Shown: positions 27,044 to 35,766 of the stretch, piece after piece
How positions within the stretch are numbered: the first letter of the stretch is position 1
How the letters are laid out: each line of letters opens with the position of its first letter
Origin: Rhizobium tumorigenes
GTDB lineage: Bacteria > Pseudomonadota > Alphaproteobacteria > Rhizobiales > Rhizobiaceae
DNA length: 64,000 nt
Assembly (NCBI RefSeq): GCF_003240565.2
Contig: NZ_CP117258.1
Span: forward strand, 186,001 to 250,000
Direction of reading: 5' to 3'
Notes under the pieces: model-generated
Databases searched by the model: none
What the model was told of the DNA's origin: nothing
Seen by the model: only the letters and a program-made list of their open reading frames with translations
Made by a program: the position numbers and the translations under genes

Positions 27044-28075
27044 TCAAGTCTTCGCCGCTTTGGCGAATGTCGGATCGAAGGTCTTGCTGAAGGGGACATC
27101 GGCATTGGCGAGTCCCGGATCGAGCGTCTTCAGCACGCCCATCATCGACTCGTAGCCTTCCTTGGTGACCAGTCCATCCAGCGAGTACATCTCCTTCGAG
27201 TTCTTGAAGGCCTGCATGTACAGATCGCGGTTACCCAGCTGGTATTCCGTTGGCACCACGCTGGCCACATCCTCGGGGCTGGCCTGCCCAATCCATTTCA
27301 ATGCCTTCATGAACGCGTTGACGGTGCGCTGCGTCGTCACCGGATTGGCAATGGCGAAGTCCTTCTTGAGGTAGACAGTCGCAGCCGGGTTGGGGCCGCC
27401 GAACAGGGACCGCGTGCCGGCCTCCGTGCGGGTGTCGAGGAGAATGGCGATGTCGTTGTCGTATTGCAGCTGCGCGATGACAGGGTCGACATGCGATATG
27501 GCATCGATCTGACCGCTCTTGAAGGCTGCAAGTGCGGCGGCACCGCCGCCGATCCCGATCAGCGAGGCATCGTCGGCCTTCAATCCGCTCTTCAGCATTG
27601 CGTACTGGAACATCAGCGCTGTCGAGGAGCCGGGCGCGGTAATGCCGACCTTGCGCCCCTTCATGTCAGCCATCGACTTGATCTCGCCGGCGAGATCCTT
27701 GCGCACGGCAATGACGATACCGGGGAAGCGGCCGAGATTGCAGATCCCGACGATATCCTGTCCCTTGTTCTGCATGCGGATCGTGTGCTCGTAGGCACCG
27801 GCGACGATATCGAGCGAACCGCCGACGAGGCCCTCGAGAGACTTCGAGCCGCCCGCAAAATCGTTGATCGTAACGTTCAGGCCCTCTTCCTTGAAGAAGC
27901 CTTTGCGTTCCGCGATTGTCAGCGGCAGGTAGTATAACAGCGGCTTGCCGCCTACCCCTATCGCCACGTCGGTCTTTTCAGGCTTTGCGTCCTGCGCCAT
28001 CGCCGACGTGATGCCGTTGAGGGATGCGCCGAATATCGCACCCGTCGTTCCGATTAGAAAAGTCCTGCGTTTCAT
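27044..28075 (-). CDS. nitrate/sulfonate/NMT1-type ABC transporter substrate-binding protein
   Basis: A 343-residue periplasmic binding protein of the SsuA/TauA/NMT1 type. The N-terminus has KRRTFLIGTTGAIFGASLNGI and a likely cleavage after SAMAQ. The mature part contains LTIAERKGFFKEEGLNVTINDFAGGSKSLEGLVGGSLDIVAGA, the family signature. It is last in the operon ATPase-permease-binding protein (29710 to 27044). Ligands of the family range over sulfonates, taurine, nitrate, bicarbonate and thiamine precursors. No sulfonatase or nitrate gene is nearby, so the ligand is open. Confidence 0.92.
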   Translation of the reverse strand: MKRRTFLIGTTGAIFGASLNGITSAMAQDAKPEKTDVAIGVGGKPLLYYLPLTIAERKGFFKEEGLNVTINDFAGGSKSLEGLVGGSLDIVAGAYEHTIRMQNKGQDIVGICNLGRFPGIVIAVRKDLAGEIKSMADMKGRKVGITAPGSSTALMFQYAMLKSGLKADDASLIGIGGGAAALAAFKSGQIDAISHVDPVIAQLQYDNDIAILLDTRTEAGTRSLFGGPNPAATVYLKKDFAIANPVTTQRTVNAFMKALKWIGQASPEDVASVVPTEYQLGNRDLYMQAFKNSKEMYSLDGLVTKEGYESMMGVLKTLDPGLANADVPFSKTFDPTFAKAAKT

Positions 28076-28124
28076 GTCTGCTCCTTGGTTTCAGTTTCGG
28101 TACAGGGTTAACTGGGCAAGTCAT

Positions 28125-28895
28125 TCATTCGCCACGCCAGGCCAGAAGTCGGCGTTCGACGACAGTCACCAGACCGTCGACAATCAAGACGAACGTCATC
28201 AGCACGAACATGCCGGCAAAGACGCCGGTCACGTCGAACACCCCCTCGGCCTGTTGGATCAGATATCCAAGACCGGCGGATGAACCGAGATATTCGCCGA
28301 CCACCGCGCCAACCACTGCGAAGCCCACCGAGGTATGCAGGCTGGAGAACATCCACGACAGGGCGGAGGGCAGGTAGACGTGGCGAAGCAAGTGTCGTTC
28401 GTTCATGCCGAGCATGCGTGCATTGGCGAGGATCGGCTGGCTCACTTCCTTGACGCCCTGATAGACGTTGAAAAACACGATGAAGAACACCAGCGTGAAA
28501 CCAAGCGCGACCTTGGACCAGATGCCGAGCCCGAACCACAATGCGAAGATCGGCGCCAGCACGACGCGGGGCAAGGCGTTTGCCGCCTTGACATAGGGAT
28601 CGAAGACCGCAGCGAGCATCGGTTGCCGGGCAAACCAGAAGCCCAGAAAAACACCGCCGAAAGAGCCGAGCAGGAAGGCAAGCGTGGCCTCCGATAGCGT
28701 TATCCAGAGATGGTACCAGATCGAGCCGCTCACAAACCAGTCAACGATGCGCAACAAAACTTTCCACGGATCCGCAAAGAAAAACGCCATCGTTTTCGGG
28801 TTTCCGAACAGCGTTGTGGTGGTTGCCACGTGCCAGATCGCCAGGATGACGGCAGCGACCAGCACCTGCAGGGAGAAGAGAAGCATGCGGTTCAT
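28125..28895 (-). CDS. SsuC/TauC-type ABC transporter permease
   Basis: A 256-residue inner-membrane permease with about six spans, the first MLLFSLQVLVAAVILAIWHVA. The EAA-like loop (ANARMLGMNERHLLRHVYLPSALSWMFSSLHTSVGFAVVGAVVGEY) is characteristic of the SsuC group. It overlaps the ATPase gene by 4 bp and precedes the binding-protein gene by 49 bp. Confidence 0.93.
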   Translation of the reverse strand: MNRMLLFSLQVLVAAVILAIWHVATTTTLFGNPKTMAFFFADPWKVLLRIVDWFVSGSIWYHLWITLSEATLAFLLGSFGGVFLGFWFARQPMLAAVFDPYVKAANALPRVVLAPIFALWFGLGIWSKVALGFTLVFFIVFFNVYQGVKEVSQPILANARMLGMNERHLLRHVYLPSALSWMFSSLHTSVGFAVVGAVVGEYLGSSAGLGYLIQQAEGVFDVTGVFAGMFVLMTFVLIVDGLVTVVERRLLAWRGE

Positions 28896-29710
28896 CGGGC
28901 AGCCCCGCTTGTCTGCCGGTAAGCGGTCATCACCTCGTCGCGCAGCGCCTCCCAGATCTCGCGGTGGAGTTCGTTGAACGTCGCGTCGTGGCGGATGTCG
29001 GCAATGTCGCGCGGGCGGGCGAGCGGCACCCTGAAATCACCGATAATGTGCGACCGGGGGCCGGCCGACATGATCAACACCCTGTCGGCAAGGGCAATCG
29101 CCTCATCCAGATCGTGGGTGACAAACAGGACAGCCTTGCGATCCTCCGACCACAGTTTCAGCAGCAGATCTCCCATGATCTGGCGCGTCTGGGCATCGAG
29201 CGGACCGAAGGGCTCGTCCATCAGCAGGATCTTCGGGTTGCGGATCAAGACCTGGGCAAGGCCGGTGCGCTTGCGCTGGCCGCCGGAGAGCGTTGCTGGA
29301 AAGCGGTCGGCAAAAGCACCAAGCCCAACGCGCTCCAGCCATTGGAGCGCCGTCCGCCGGGCGTCGATCGAGGGCTTACCTGCAACCTCCAGGCCGATCG
29401 CGACGTTTTCGAGAACAGTCTTCCACGGCATCAGGGCGTCTTGCTGGAAGAGATAGCCTGCTTCGCGGTTCAAGCCCTTCAATGGTTTTCCTAAGATCTC
29501 CACCGATCCCGAGGCGGGCGCGAGAAGACCGGCAACGGCGTTGAGAAGCGTGGACTTGCCGCATCCCGTCGGCCCAACGATGGCCAGGAATTCATGCTCG
29601 TCGATATCGATATTCGTCGGGGCGACGGCTTCGTATTGCTTCTTCCCGACGTGGCCGAATGAAATCGCCACATTCTTCAGACTGACCGCTCTTGAGGAGG
29701 CTGACGTCAT
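28892..29710 (-). CDS. SsuB/TauB-type ABC transporter ATP-binding protein
   Basis: A 272-residue ATPase. Walker A is [11 protein letters not shown], the signature LSGGQRKRTG and Walker B ILLMDEPFGPLD, followed by FVTHDLDEAIALAD. The signature Lys-Arg-Thr differs slightly from the usual QRVA, which is tolerated in this family. It is the first gene of the three-gene operon. The region 29711-29895 upstream separates it from the peptide-type permeases, which run in the same direction. Confidence 0.94.
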   Translation of the reverse strand: MTSASSRAVSLKNVAISFGHVGKKQYEAVAPTNIDIDEHEFLAIVGPTGCGKSTLLNAVAGLLAPASGSVEILGKPLKGLNREAGYLFQQDALMPWKTVLENVAIGLEVAGKPSIDARRTALQWLERVGLGAFADRFPATLSGGQRKRTGLAQVLIRNPKILLMDEPFGPLDAQTRQIMGDLLLKLWSEDRKAVLFVTHDLDEAIALADRVLIMSAGPRSHIIGDFRVPLARPRDIADIRHDATFNELHREIWEALRDEVMTAYRQTSGAAR

Positions 29711-29895
29711 GCCGTGCGTTCCTCTCTCGACTGCCCCTTACCGTCCCAGGAACTTGATGCGCCTATTTGCTTCACAAAATCAAAGCCCCGTTCTGCCGTC
29801 AATCTCCTCGGCGGACTATAGCCGAGACATTATTGGCAAATTATGTCAGCTCTATCCCGTGGTAGCGAGGCAGAAGAAAGGCGCTTTCTCGTGCA

Positions 29896-30741
29896 TCAGC
29901 GGCTTGCGTTGCGTGGATCGAGCAGGTCGCGCAGGCCGTCGCCGAGCATGTTGAAGCCGAATACGGATAGGGCGATGGCAAGGCCGGGCAGGATCGCAAG
30001 CCAGGGGGCCAGCGCCAGATAGGTCTGCGCATCGGCCAGCATGCGCCCCCACGTCGGGGCCGGCGGGGAAAGTCCCAGCCCCAGGAAACTGAGCCCTGCC
30101 TCGGTCAGGATCGCAAGCCCCAGCTGGATGGTTGCCTGGACGATGATCTGGCTGGCGATATTCGGCAGCACGTGCCGAACGGAGATGGCAAGGCGGGTAT
30201 TGCCGAGCGCGCGGGCGGCGAGAACGTAGTCCCGGCTCCAGGCCTGCAGGGCGCTTGCCATGCTGACGCGGGCAAAGACCGGGATCATGAAGGTGGCGAT
30301 CGCCAGGATCGCCGTCAGACGACCGGGCCCGAGAAAAGCCCCGAGCAGCATTGCAGACAGGATCGGCGGCAGGGCGAAAACTACATCGCACATCCGCATC
30401 GTCACGGCTTCGAAGGCGCCACGCAGGGCCGCCGCCGTGATGCCGATGGCAGAGCCGAGCGTGCCGCCGATGGCGACCGAGACGATGGCGATCGACAGGG
30501 AATTCCAGCATCCGACCATCAGCATCGACAGCACGTCGCGTCCGAACTGGTCGGTGCCGAGCAGGCCGTAGGCGAGCGGCGGCTGCAGCTTGTGGGCGAT
30601 CTGCATTTTAGCCGGTGACGCCGGCGTCCAGGCAAGCGACAGCAGCGCCACCGCAATCTGCAGCACAACAAGGGTGGCGCCGGCAACGAGCGCTTTTCGC
30701 CGGCGGTAGGCGCCGATGTCGGGGAAAAAGTCGGCCACCAT
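29896..30741 (-). CDS. peptide-type ABC transporter permease (DppC/OppC family)
   Basis: A 281-residue inner-membrane permease. The N-terminal TM is followed by the family motif HKLQPPLAYGLLGTDQFGRDVLSMLMVG. The EAA loop is VLAARALGNTRLAISVRHVLPN, and the C-terminus reads WLAILPGLAIALSVFGFNMLGDGLRDLLDPR. All are standard for DppC. It starts one base after the stop of the DppB-type gene. Dpp/Opp systems need one or two ATPases (DppD/DppF); none is encoded here. It must use ATPases encoded elsewhere or, less likely, the neighbouring SsuB-type ATPase. Confidence 0.94.
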   Translation of the reverse strand: MVADFFPDIGAYRRRKALVAGATLVVLQIAVALLSLAWTPASPAKMQIAHKLQPPLAYGLLGTDQFGRDVLSMLMVGCWNSLSIAIVSVAIGGTLGSAIGITAAALRGAFEAVTMRMCDVVFALPPILSAMLLGAFLGPGRLTAILAIATFMIPVFARVSMASALQAWSRDYVLAARALGNTRLAISVRHVLPNIASQIIVQATIQLGLAILTEAGLSFLGLGLSPPAPTWGRMLADAQTYLALAPWLAILPGLAIALSVFGFNMLGDGLRDLLDPRNASR

Positions 30742-30742
30742 C

Positions 30743-31690
30743 TCAGCCTCCTTTTCGCAGGCGAGGATCGATCGCCAGATAGGAGAGGTCGATGAGGAAG
30801 TTCATGACGATCACGAGCGTTGCAAAGAACAGCACGACATCTTGGAGGACGATGACGTCTCGTTGCGACAGAGCCTGAAGCGCCAGCCTTCCGAGGCCCG
30901 GAAGATTGAAGACGTTTTCGACGAGAACCGCACCCGCCACCAGGAAGGTGAACTGCAACCCGAGCACCGTCAGGATGGGGATCAGCGCGTTCGGTACGGA
31001 CTGTCGCCAAAGCACGGCTCTGTCGGAGAGGCCCTTTGCCCTTGCCGTGCGGGTGAAATCCTCGTGCGTGGTCTCGATCACAGCTGCTCTGGTCACGCGG
31101 GTTAGCACCCCCGCCTGCGGCAGCGCCAGGGCAACGGCCGGCATCAGCAGTGCCTTGACGGCAGGCCAGAAGCCGCCGCTCCAGCCGGGAAAGCCGCCCG
31201 AAGGCATAAGCCCCAGCGTGGACGAAAACAGCATGATCAGCAACAGCGCCACCCAGAAGGCAGGTACGGCGATGCTGACCTCGGCTATGACAGAGGCGAC
31301 CCAGTCGAACAGCCCACCCCGGCGCGATGCAGCGAGCGCGCCGAGCGGAATGGCGATGGCCATGGAGATGAGGACTGCACCAAGCGCCAGCGGCAGCGTG
31401 ACGGCCAGCCGTTCGACGATGAGGCTGGCGACGGGGACAGAGTAGGTGGACGACTGGCCAAGATCCCCCGTTGCAACGCCGGCCAGCCAATGGCCGTAGC
31501 GCAGCGGCAGAGGCTGATCGAGGCCAAGCTGGTGGCGCAGCGAGGCAAGGGTTTCCGGCGAGGCAGAGGTGCCGAGCATGATCGAGGCCTGGTCGCCCGG
31601 CATGAGATCGACCACCGTGAAGAGCAGCAGCGAGACAATCATCAGGGTCGCGAGGAGGCCGGCAAGGCGCCGCGCAATGAGTGCGATCAA
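30743..31690 (-). CDS. peptide-type ABC transporter permease (DppB/OppB family)
   Basis: A 315-residue inner-membrane permease. The N-terminal segment ARRLAGLLATLMIVSLLLFTVVDLMPGDQA is the DppB hallmark. The EAA loop reads TARAKGLSDRAVLWRQSVPNALIPILTVLG, and VENVFNLPGLGRLALQALSQRDVIVLQ is also typical. It pairs with the DppC-type gene downstream and takes substrate from the binding protein at 31821-33398, 130 bp upstream. Confidence 0.94.
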   Translation of the reverse strand: MIALIARRLAGLLATLMIVSLLLFTVVDLMPGDQASIMLGTSASPETLASLRHQLGLDQPLPLRYGHWLAGVATGDLGQSSTYSVPVASLIVERLAVTLPLALGAVLISMAIAIPLGALAASRRGGLFDWVASVIAEVSIAVPAFWVALLLIMLFSSTLGLMPSGGFPGWSGGFWPAVKALLMPAVALALPQAGVLTRVTRAAVIETTHEDFTRTARAKGLSDRAVLWRQSVPNALIPILTVLGLQFTFLVAGAVLVENVFNLPGLGRLALQALSQRDVIVLQDVVLFFATLVIVMNFLIDLSYLAIDPRLRKGG

Positions 31691-31820
31691 GCGGTCGCTC
31701 CCGGCCGGCGTGAGCGGGCGAGCAACGGTGTGCCACCTGGCCCCGATACGCTCGGCGAGGAGGATGGCAATACCATCGCCTTTTCAGGCGTCCTGATGCC
31801 GGTTTTGGCCACGCCTGCTC

Positions 31821-33398
31821 TCACTCTTCCCAGAAGACATTGGTGAGAACGTTCGACGGGACAGGCTCGTTTTCCCATAGCCCCTTCAATTTCCGGTTCC
31901 AGACGCCGAGCTTCGGCATGACGAAGAGAAAGAGCGCCGGCACATCGTCTGCGAGAGTAGTCTGGGCCTTGCCATAAATCTCGGCCTGTTCGGCCGGATC
32001 GGTGGTTTCCTGCACTTTCTTCATCAAGGCGTCGAAGGCCGGATTGCGATAGTTGAAGTAGTAGGGATCGCGCGAATAGATGTCGATGTCCATCGGCTCC
32101 GCATGGGCGACGATGGTCATCTGGTAGTTTCGGTCCTGCATGACATCCTGCACCCACTTGGCCGGAAATTCGGTGGTCTCGATGGTGACAGTCACGCCGA
32201 TGTCCGCCAGCATCGCCTGGATGATCTCCGCACTGCGCGAGGCGTAGGCCATCTGCGGCGACTTGATGGTGAAGGAAAAGCCCTGCCGATAGCCGGCATC
32301 GGCGAGAAGCGCCCTCGCCTTCTGCGGATCGTAGGGCCACCTGGCGGTCAGGTCGACATAGCCCGGATCGTTCGGCGTGTAGTGACTGCCGATAGGCGTG
32401 CCGAGGCCGGACCAGGCGCCGTCGACAACCGTCTTGCGGTCGATCGCCATCATCAGCGCCTGCCGGACGCGCTTGTCGTCGAAGGGCTTCTGGCGGTTGT
32501 TCATACCGGCCACGACCTTGAGTTCGGTGTTGCCGATCCTGGTCACAAGCGCCTCGTCGCCCGCAAAGGATGCCATCAGCTCCGGTGCTGCAAATTCCGG
32601 AATGGCATCCACCCCGCCGGACTTCAGCGCCGCAGCCTGGGCCTGCGGATCGGCGATGAACCGGAACGTCACCTTGTCCAACCTGACAGACACCGCCTTG
32701 TTCCAGTAGTTGTCGTTCCTTTCGAGCTCGACCTTGTCGCCCTTCGCCCAGCTGACGAACCTGAACGGGCCGGTGCCGATCGGTCGGGTCCTGTCATCGG
32801 CGGCCGAATTGGGCGCCACCATCACGGCAGCCGGCCAGCCGAGCCAGGAGATCAGGCTGCCCGTCGGTGCCGACAGATGCAGCACAAGGGTTTGCGGGTC
32901 CGGCGTGTCGATGGAGGCGATGGTGGTGAAAAACCGCTTTTGCGGATTGACCGAGCTGCTGCCACGGGCGCGATCCAGGGTGAATTTGGCGGTTGTCGAA
33001 TCAAATGGCTGGCCGTCGTGGAATTTGACGCCGGATTGTAGATGGAACGTATAGGTCAGGCCGTCCGGCGAGATCTCCCAGCTTTTGGCCAACTGCGGCT
33101 GCACCTTGCCGGCCTCGTCTATCGCGACCAGTCCCTCGAATATGTTCTGCCAGCTGACCTGGCCGATGGCGACGGGAGCGGCGATGGTCGGGTCGAGACC
33201 CGAAGGCTCGATCGTCATGCCGAGATCGAGCGAGCTTTTTGCCGCCTCTGCAGGCGCAAGACCGAAAATCAGAAGGCTGGTGGAAACTGCCCCCCAGATC
33301 GCCAGACGTCGAGCCGGTCGGATCAACGATGAGCGCGAGACCGTCGTCAAATGCGCTCCTGCACACGCGTTGCGCCTTTCTCTCGTCCAATTCCTCAT
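31821..33398 (-). CDS. peptide-type ABC transporter substrate-binding protein (family 5)
   Basis: A 525-residue periplasmic binding protein of the DppA/OppA class. A long N-terminus precedes the signal hydrophobic stretch at about residues 32-52 (LAIWGAVSTSLLIFGLAPAEAA). The mature protein shows SLDLGMTIEPSGLDPT, WEISPDGLTYTFHLQSGVKFHDGQPFDSTTAKFTLDRA and NRQKPFDDKRVRQALMMAIDRKTVVDGAW. These are family-5 signatures. AGGGAAG 8 bp upstream supports the ATG at 33398. Family-5 proteins also bind glutathione, nickel, opines or oligosaccharides, so peptide is only a class label. The divergent TetR gene at 33686 may regulate it. Confidence 0.93.
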   Translation of the reverse strand: MRNWTRERRNACAGAHLTTVSRSSLIRPARRLAIWGAVSTSLLIFGLAPAEAAKSSLDLGMTIEPSGLDPTIAAPVAIGQVSWQNIFEGLVAIDEAGKVQPQLAKSWEISPDGLTYTFHLQSGVKFHDGQPFDSTTAKFTLDRARGSSSVNPQKRFFTTIASIDTPDPQTLVLHLSAPTGSLISWLGWPAAVMVAPNSAADDRTRPIGTGPFRFVSWAKGDKVELERNDNYWNKAVSVRLDKVTFRFIADPQAQAAALKSGGVDAIPEFAAPELMASFAGDEALVTRIGNTELKVVAGMNNRQKPFDDKRVRQALMMAIDRKTVVDGAWSGLGTPIGSHYTPNDPGYVDLTARWPYDPQKARALLADAGYRQGFSFTIKSPQMAYASRSAEIIQAMLADIGVTVTIETTEFPAKWVQDVMQDRNYQMTIVAHAEPMDIDIYSRDPYYFNYRNPAFDALMKKVQETTDPAEQAEIYGKAQTTLADDVPALFLFVMPKLGVWNRKLKGLWENEPVPSNVLTNVFWEE

Positions 33399-33559
33399 GG
33401 AGATTCTTCCCTGACGGCGATATGCGGAAAGCTACAGCGGAATTTGCGGGTCGATGCAAGTCCGCTGACACACGGGAGGTCGCGCACTACCATCCTTGAC
33501 GCATCCTCTTCCATGCTGCACCGCGAAAGGATGTGACTTGCAACGCCCGCCGCGATGGT

Positions 33560-33588
33560 ATATCGAACTGTACGGTTCGGTTCGATAT
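33560..33588. promoter_or_regulatory. candidate TetR operator
   Basis: ATATCGAAC at 33560-33568 and its exact reverse complement at 33580-33588 form a palindrome with perfect 9-bp arms and an 11-bp centre. The centre itself contains another GGTTCG half site. Length and arm spacing fit a TetR-family operator. It lies in the divergent region between the binding-protein gene (start 33398) and the TetR gene (start 33686), where one site could repress both. Binding is inferred. Confidence 0.65.
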
Positions 33589-33685
33589 TTCACTGTGTGA
33601 CTTTTGTAAGTCATTGCATTTGCAGGCTTGTTCGGCCCCGTCGGCGTGACGGCGTTCACGCCATCAAGATTTAAGCGGTACAGAT

Positions 33686-34318
33686 ATGTCTGTCACTGAA
33701 AATGAAGCGGTTCACCGTTTGCCTCGCGGCCGACCCCGCCTGGACCCCGATCTCCGCAAGACAAGTATCGTCGAGACCGCTCTCAGGGTTTTCATCGAGG
33801 TGGGTTTCGTGGACGCGACGATGGAAATGATCGCTGCACGTTGCGCCATCTCCAAGGCTACCCTTTACAGTGCGTTTTCGAGCAAGCGGGACCTTTTCAC
33901 ATCGGTGGTCGAGGTTGCCGTCCGCCTGGAAATTCCGGATGAAATCGAAGGTGGCTCGGTTGCCAAGACCCTCGAGACGATCCTTCTGCCACCGTCCGAC
34001 GGTCATGAGTCGGAGCTGGACGACCGGGATGCCATCCTCCGGATCGTTTATACCCAGGGACAGGACCATCCCGAGCTCTGGGAGATCTATCGGTGCACGA
34101 CTAGCAAGGAGTCCGAGCGGCTGACGGCCTGGCTGCTGCAGCAGCAGGCGCAAGGACGGCTGATCATCGACGATGCAACGATGATCGCCCAGATGCTCAT
34201 GAACGTCGCCCTGGGCTATCCGCCAAACCGGTCCGAGGCCGTGGTCGGTCCCCTGACGCGGGTGCCGTACCTCAGGGAGTTCGTGACGATATTCTGCCGC
34301 GGGATTTCCGTCTCCTGA
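33686..34318 (+). CDS. TetR-family transcriptional regulator
   Basis: A 210-residue repressor. The N-terminal helix-turn-helix covers about residues 25-70 (KTSIVETALRVFIEVGFVDATMEMIAARCAISKATLYSAFSSKRDLFTSVVE). The remaining helical domain would bind a small-molecule effector. It is divergent from the peptide-type transporter with a strong palindrome between them, so autoregulation and control of that transporter are likely. The effector is unknown. Confidence 0.93.
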   Translation: MSVTENEAVHRLPRGRPRLDPDLRKTSIVETALRVFIEVGFVDATMEMIAARCAISKATLYSAFSSKRDLFTSVVEVAVRLEIPDEIEGGSVAKTLETILLPPSDGHESELDDRDAILRIVYTQGQDHPELWEIYRCTTSKESERLTAWLLQQQAQGRLIIDDATMIAQMLMNVALGYPPNRSEAVVGPLTRVPYLREFVTIFCRGISVS

Positions 34319-34342
34319 CTGCAATTGACTCAGGTCGTCGTT

Positions 34343-34756
34343 TCAGTGGCGATCGACAAGCACCGAGCAACTTGCCCCGCGCGTGACGCGGTCGACGATC
34401 GACCCGAACAGGGCATCCGTGATGTCCTGCACATGAGTACCGACGATGACGAGGTCGGCATTGCGCTCACGGGCCGCATCGAGGATCGTCGGGGCAACGC
34501 GGCCGGCCTTGATCATGTAGGTGGCTTCAATGTTGAGGCGCGAGCAGAGGGATTTCAGCTTTTCCTCCACGTCGCTCATCCAGTCCATATCGGCGCTCGA
34601 TGGCGCGGATTGGGGTGTGTAATGCGGAACTGATTCCACGACGTGCAGCGCGATGATCTCGCCGTCACTATCGAGCAGCGCGGATGCGCGACGCAACATG
34701 TGTTCCGCCTTCTCTCGCGGGCCTAGTCCTATGGCGCAAATTATCCTGGAATACAT
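34343..34756 (-). CDS. universal stress protein (UspA family)
   Basis: A 137-residue UspA-fold protein. The first strand is MYSRIICAIGLG, and the ATP-binding-type motif is seen as DLVIVGTHVQDITDALFGSIVDRVTRGASCSVLVDR. The spacing of G-2x-G-9x-G(S/T) is not perfect: GTHVQ replaces the usual G(S/T)HGR, so nucleotide binding is uncertain. Such proteins help survival under stress; the specific role is unknown. The gene stands alone, convergent with the TetR gene. Confidence 0.88.
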   Translation of the reverse strand: MYSRIICAIGLGPREKAEHMLRRASALLDSDGEIIALHVVESVPHYTPQSAPSSADMDWMSDVEEKLKSLCSRLNIEATYMIKAGRVAPTILDAARERNADLVIVGTHVQDITDALFGSIVDRVTRGASCSVLVDRH

Positions 34757-34903
34757 GCTGTCTATACCACCGAGAGAGAGTTGATCCGTCCAAGATTACT
34801 TGGACCTTTCACCCTCGGCTTGGCTTTGACAAAGATCAACCGGAATAACAGTTTTGGTCGTTCTATTGGATAGTCGGCACCATAAGCCTGGTCATGTGGC
34901 GTT

Positions 34904-35593
34904 TCAGGGAAATAGACCGGCGCAGCGCGCGGTGTTGCGGACATGGGTTTCCATGGCGAGCCTGGCGCGTTCGACATCGTTGGATTTCAGCGCCGCGATG
35001 ATGGCGCGATGCTCGGCCACCGATGCCAGCATGCGCGAGGGTTCGGTGATCGGGATCGGCTGTCGCTGCGTTTCGGTCAGTTGCTCGCGGACCGTCTGGT
35101 AGAGTGCCCGCAGCATGGCATTGCTGCAGCCCGACGCAATGATGCCATGGAACTCGAGATCGGCTTCGACATTCGTCAGCAGATCCTCGCTGGCCCAGCA
35201 CTCCTCCATGGTCTTCGTTGCGTCCTCCATTGCCTGCAACTGGCCTCCCGTCAGCCGTCCGGCCGCAAGCGCCGCAATGTTGCCTTCGAGCATGATGCGC
35301 GTCTGGAAGACGTCGAATACCGAATAGCTGTCGGCGTAGCGCCACGGTGCCATGGCGTTGGTTGCCGACGGGCGGTTGCCGGCCACGAAGGTGCCCCTGC
35401 CCGCCTCGGTCTTGAGCAGGCCCAGCGTTTCAAGCGTCAGCAGCGCCTCGCGCAGCGACGCCCGGCTTATGCCGAGTCGAACGGAAAACTCCCGCTGCGA
35501 GGGGATCTTCTGCCCCGCCTTCAACTCCCCGGCCTTGATCATATCCTGGATAAGCCGGGCGGCCGATTGTGGAACAAGTGTTCTGGTGAGCAT
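34904..35593 (-). CDS. GntR-family regulator, FadR subfamily
   Basis: A 229-residue regulator. The winged helix is at about residues 25-70 (KIPSQREFSVRLGISRASLREALLTLETLGLLKTEAGRGTFV). A C-terminal FCD helical domain has the metal-binding pattern: DLEFHGIIA with Asp/His, then EHRAII and METHVRN with further His residues. It is divergent from the amino-acid ABC operon that starts at 35767. The palindrome at 35701-35729 in the gap matches the FadR-type TGGT-N3-ACCA pattern. It therefore likely controls that operon and is released by a small organic acid or amino-acid-derived ligand. Confidence 0.93.
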   Translation of the reverse strand: MLTRTLVPQSAARLIQDMIKAGELKAGQKIPSQREFSVRLGISRASLREALLTLETLGLLKTEAGRGTFVAGNRPSATNAMAPWRYADSYSVFDVFQTRIMLEGNIAALAAGRLTGGQLQAMEDATKTMEECWASEDLLTNVEADLEFHGIIASGCSNAMLRALYQTVREQLTETQRQPIPITEPSRMLASVAEHRAIIAALKSNDVERARLAMETHVRNTARCAGLFP

Positions 35594-35700
35594 TCAACGT
35601 CTTCTTTGTGCCGGCGCGGCCGATGCTGTCGTGCCACTAATGTCGTCAACTCTATTTTACTTTATTGCCGTCTTGCAAATGCCAGGCCGCCATGCTTGAT

Positions 35701-35729
35701 TGGTCGAACTGGTCTGACCAGTTCGACCA
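35701..35729. promoter_or_regulatory. operator palindrome for the FadR-type GntR regulator
   Basis: TGGTCGAACTGGTC at 35701-35714, one base, then its exact reverse complement at 35716-35729. The core TGGT-CTG-ACCA at 35710-35720 fits the TNGTNNNACNA pattern reported for FadR-subfamily regulators. The arms extend it with TGGTCGA at both ends. It lies 37 bp before the binding-protein start and 108 bp before the divergent regulator start. Confidence 0.8.
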
Positions 35730-35766
35730 CATAAAACTGATGGGTAAAATAAATCAAGGGGAACCC

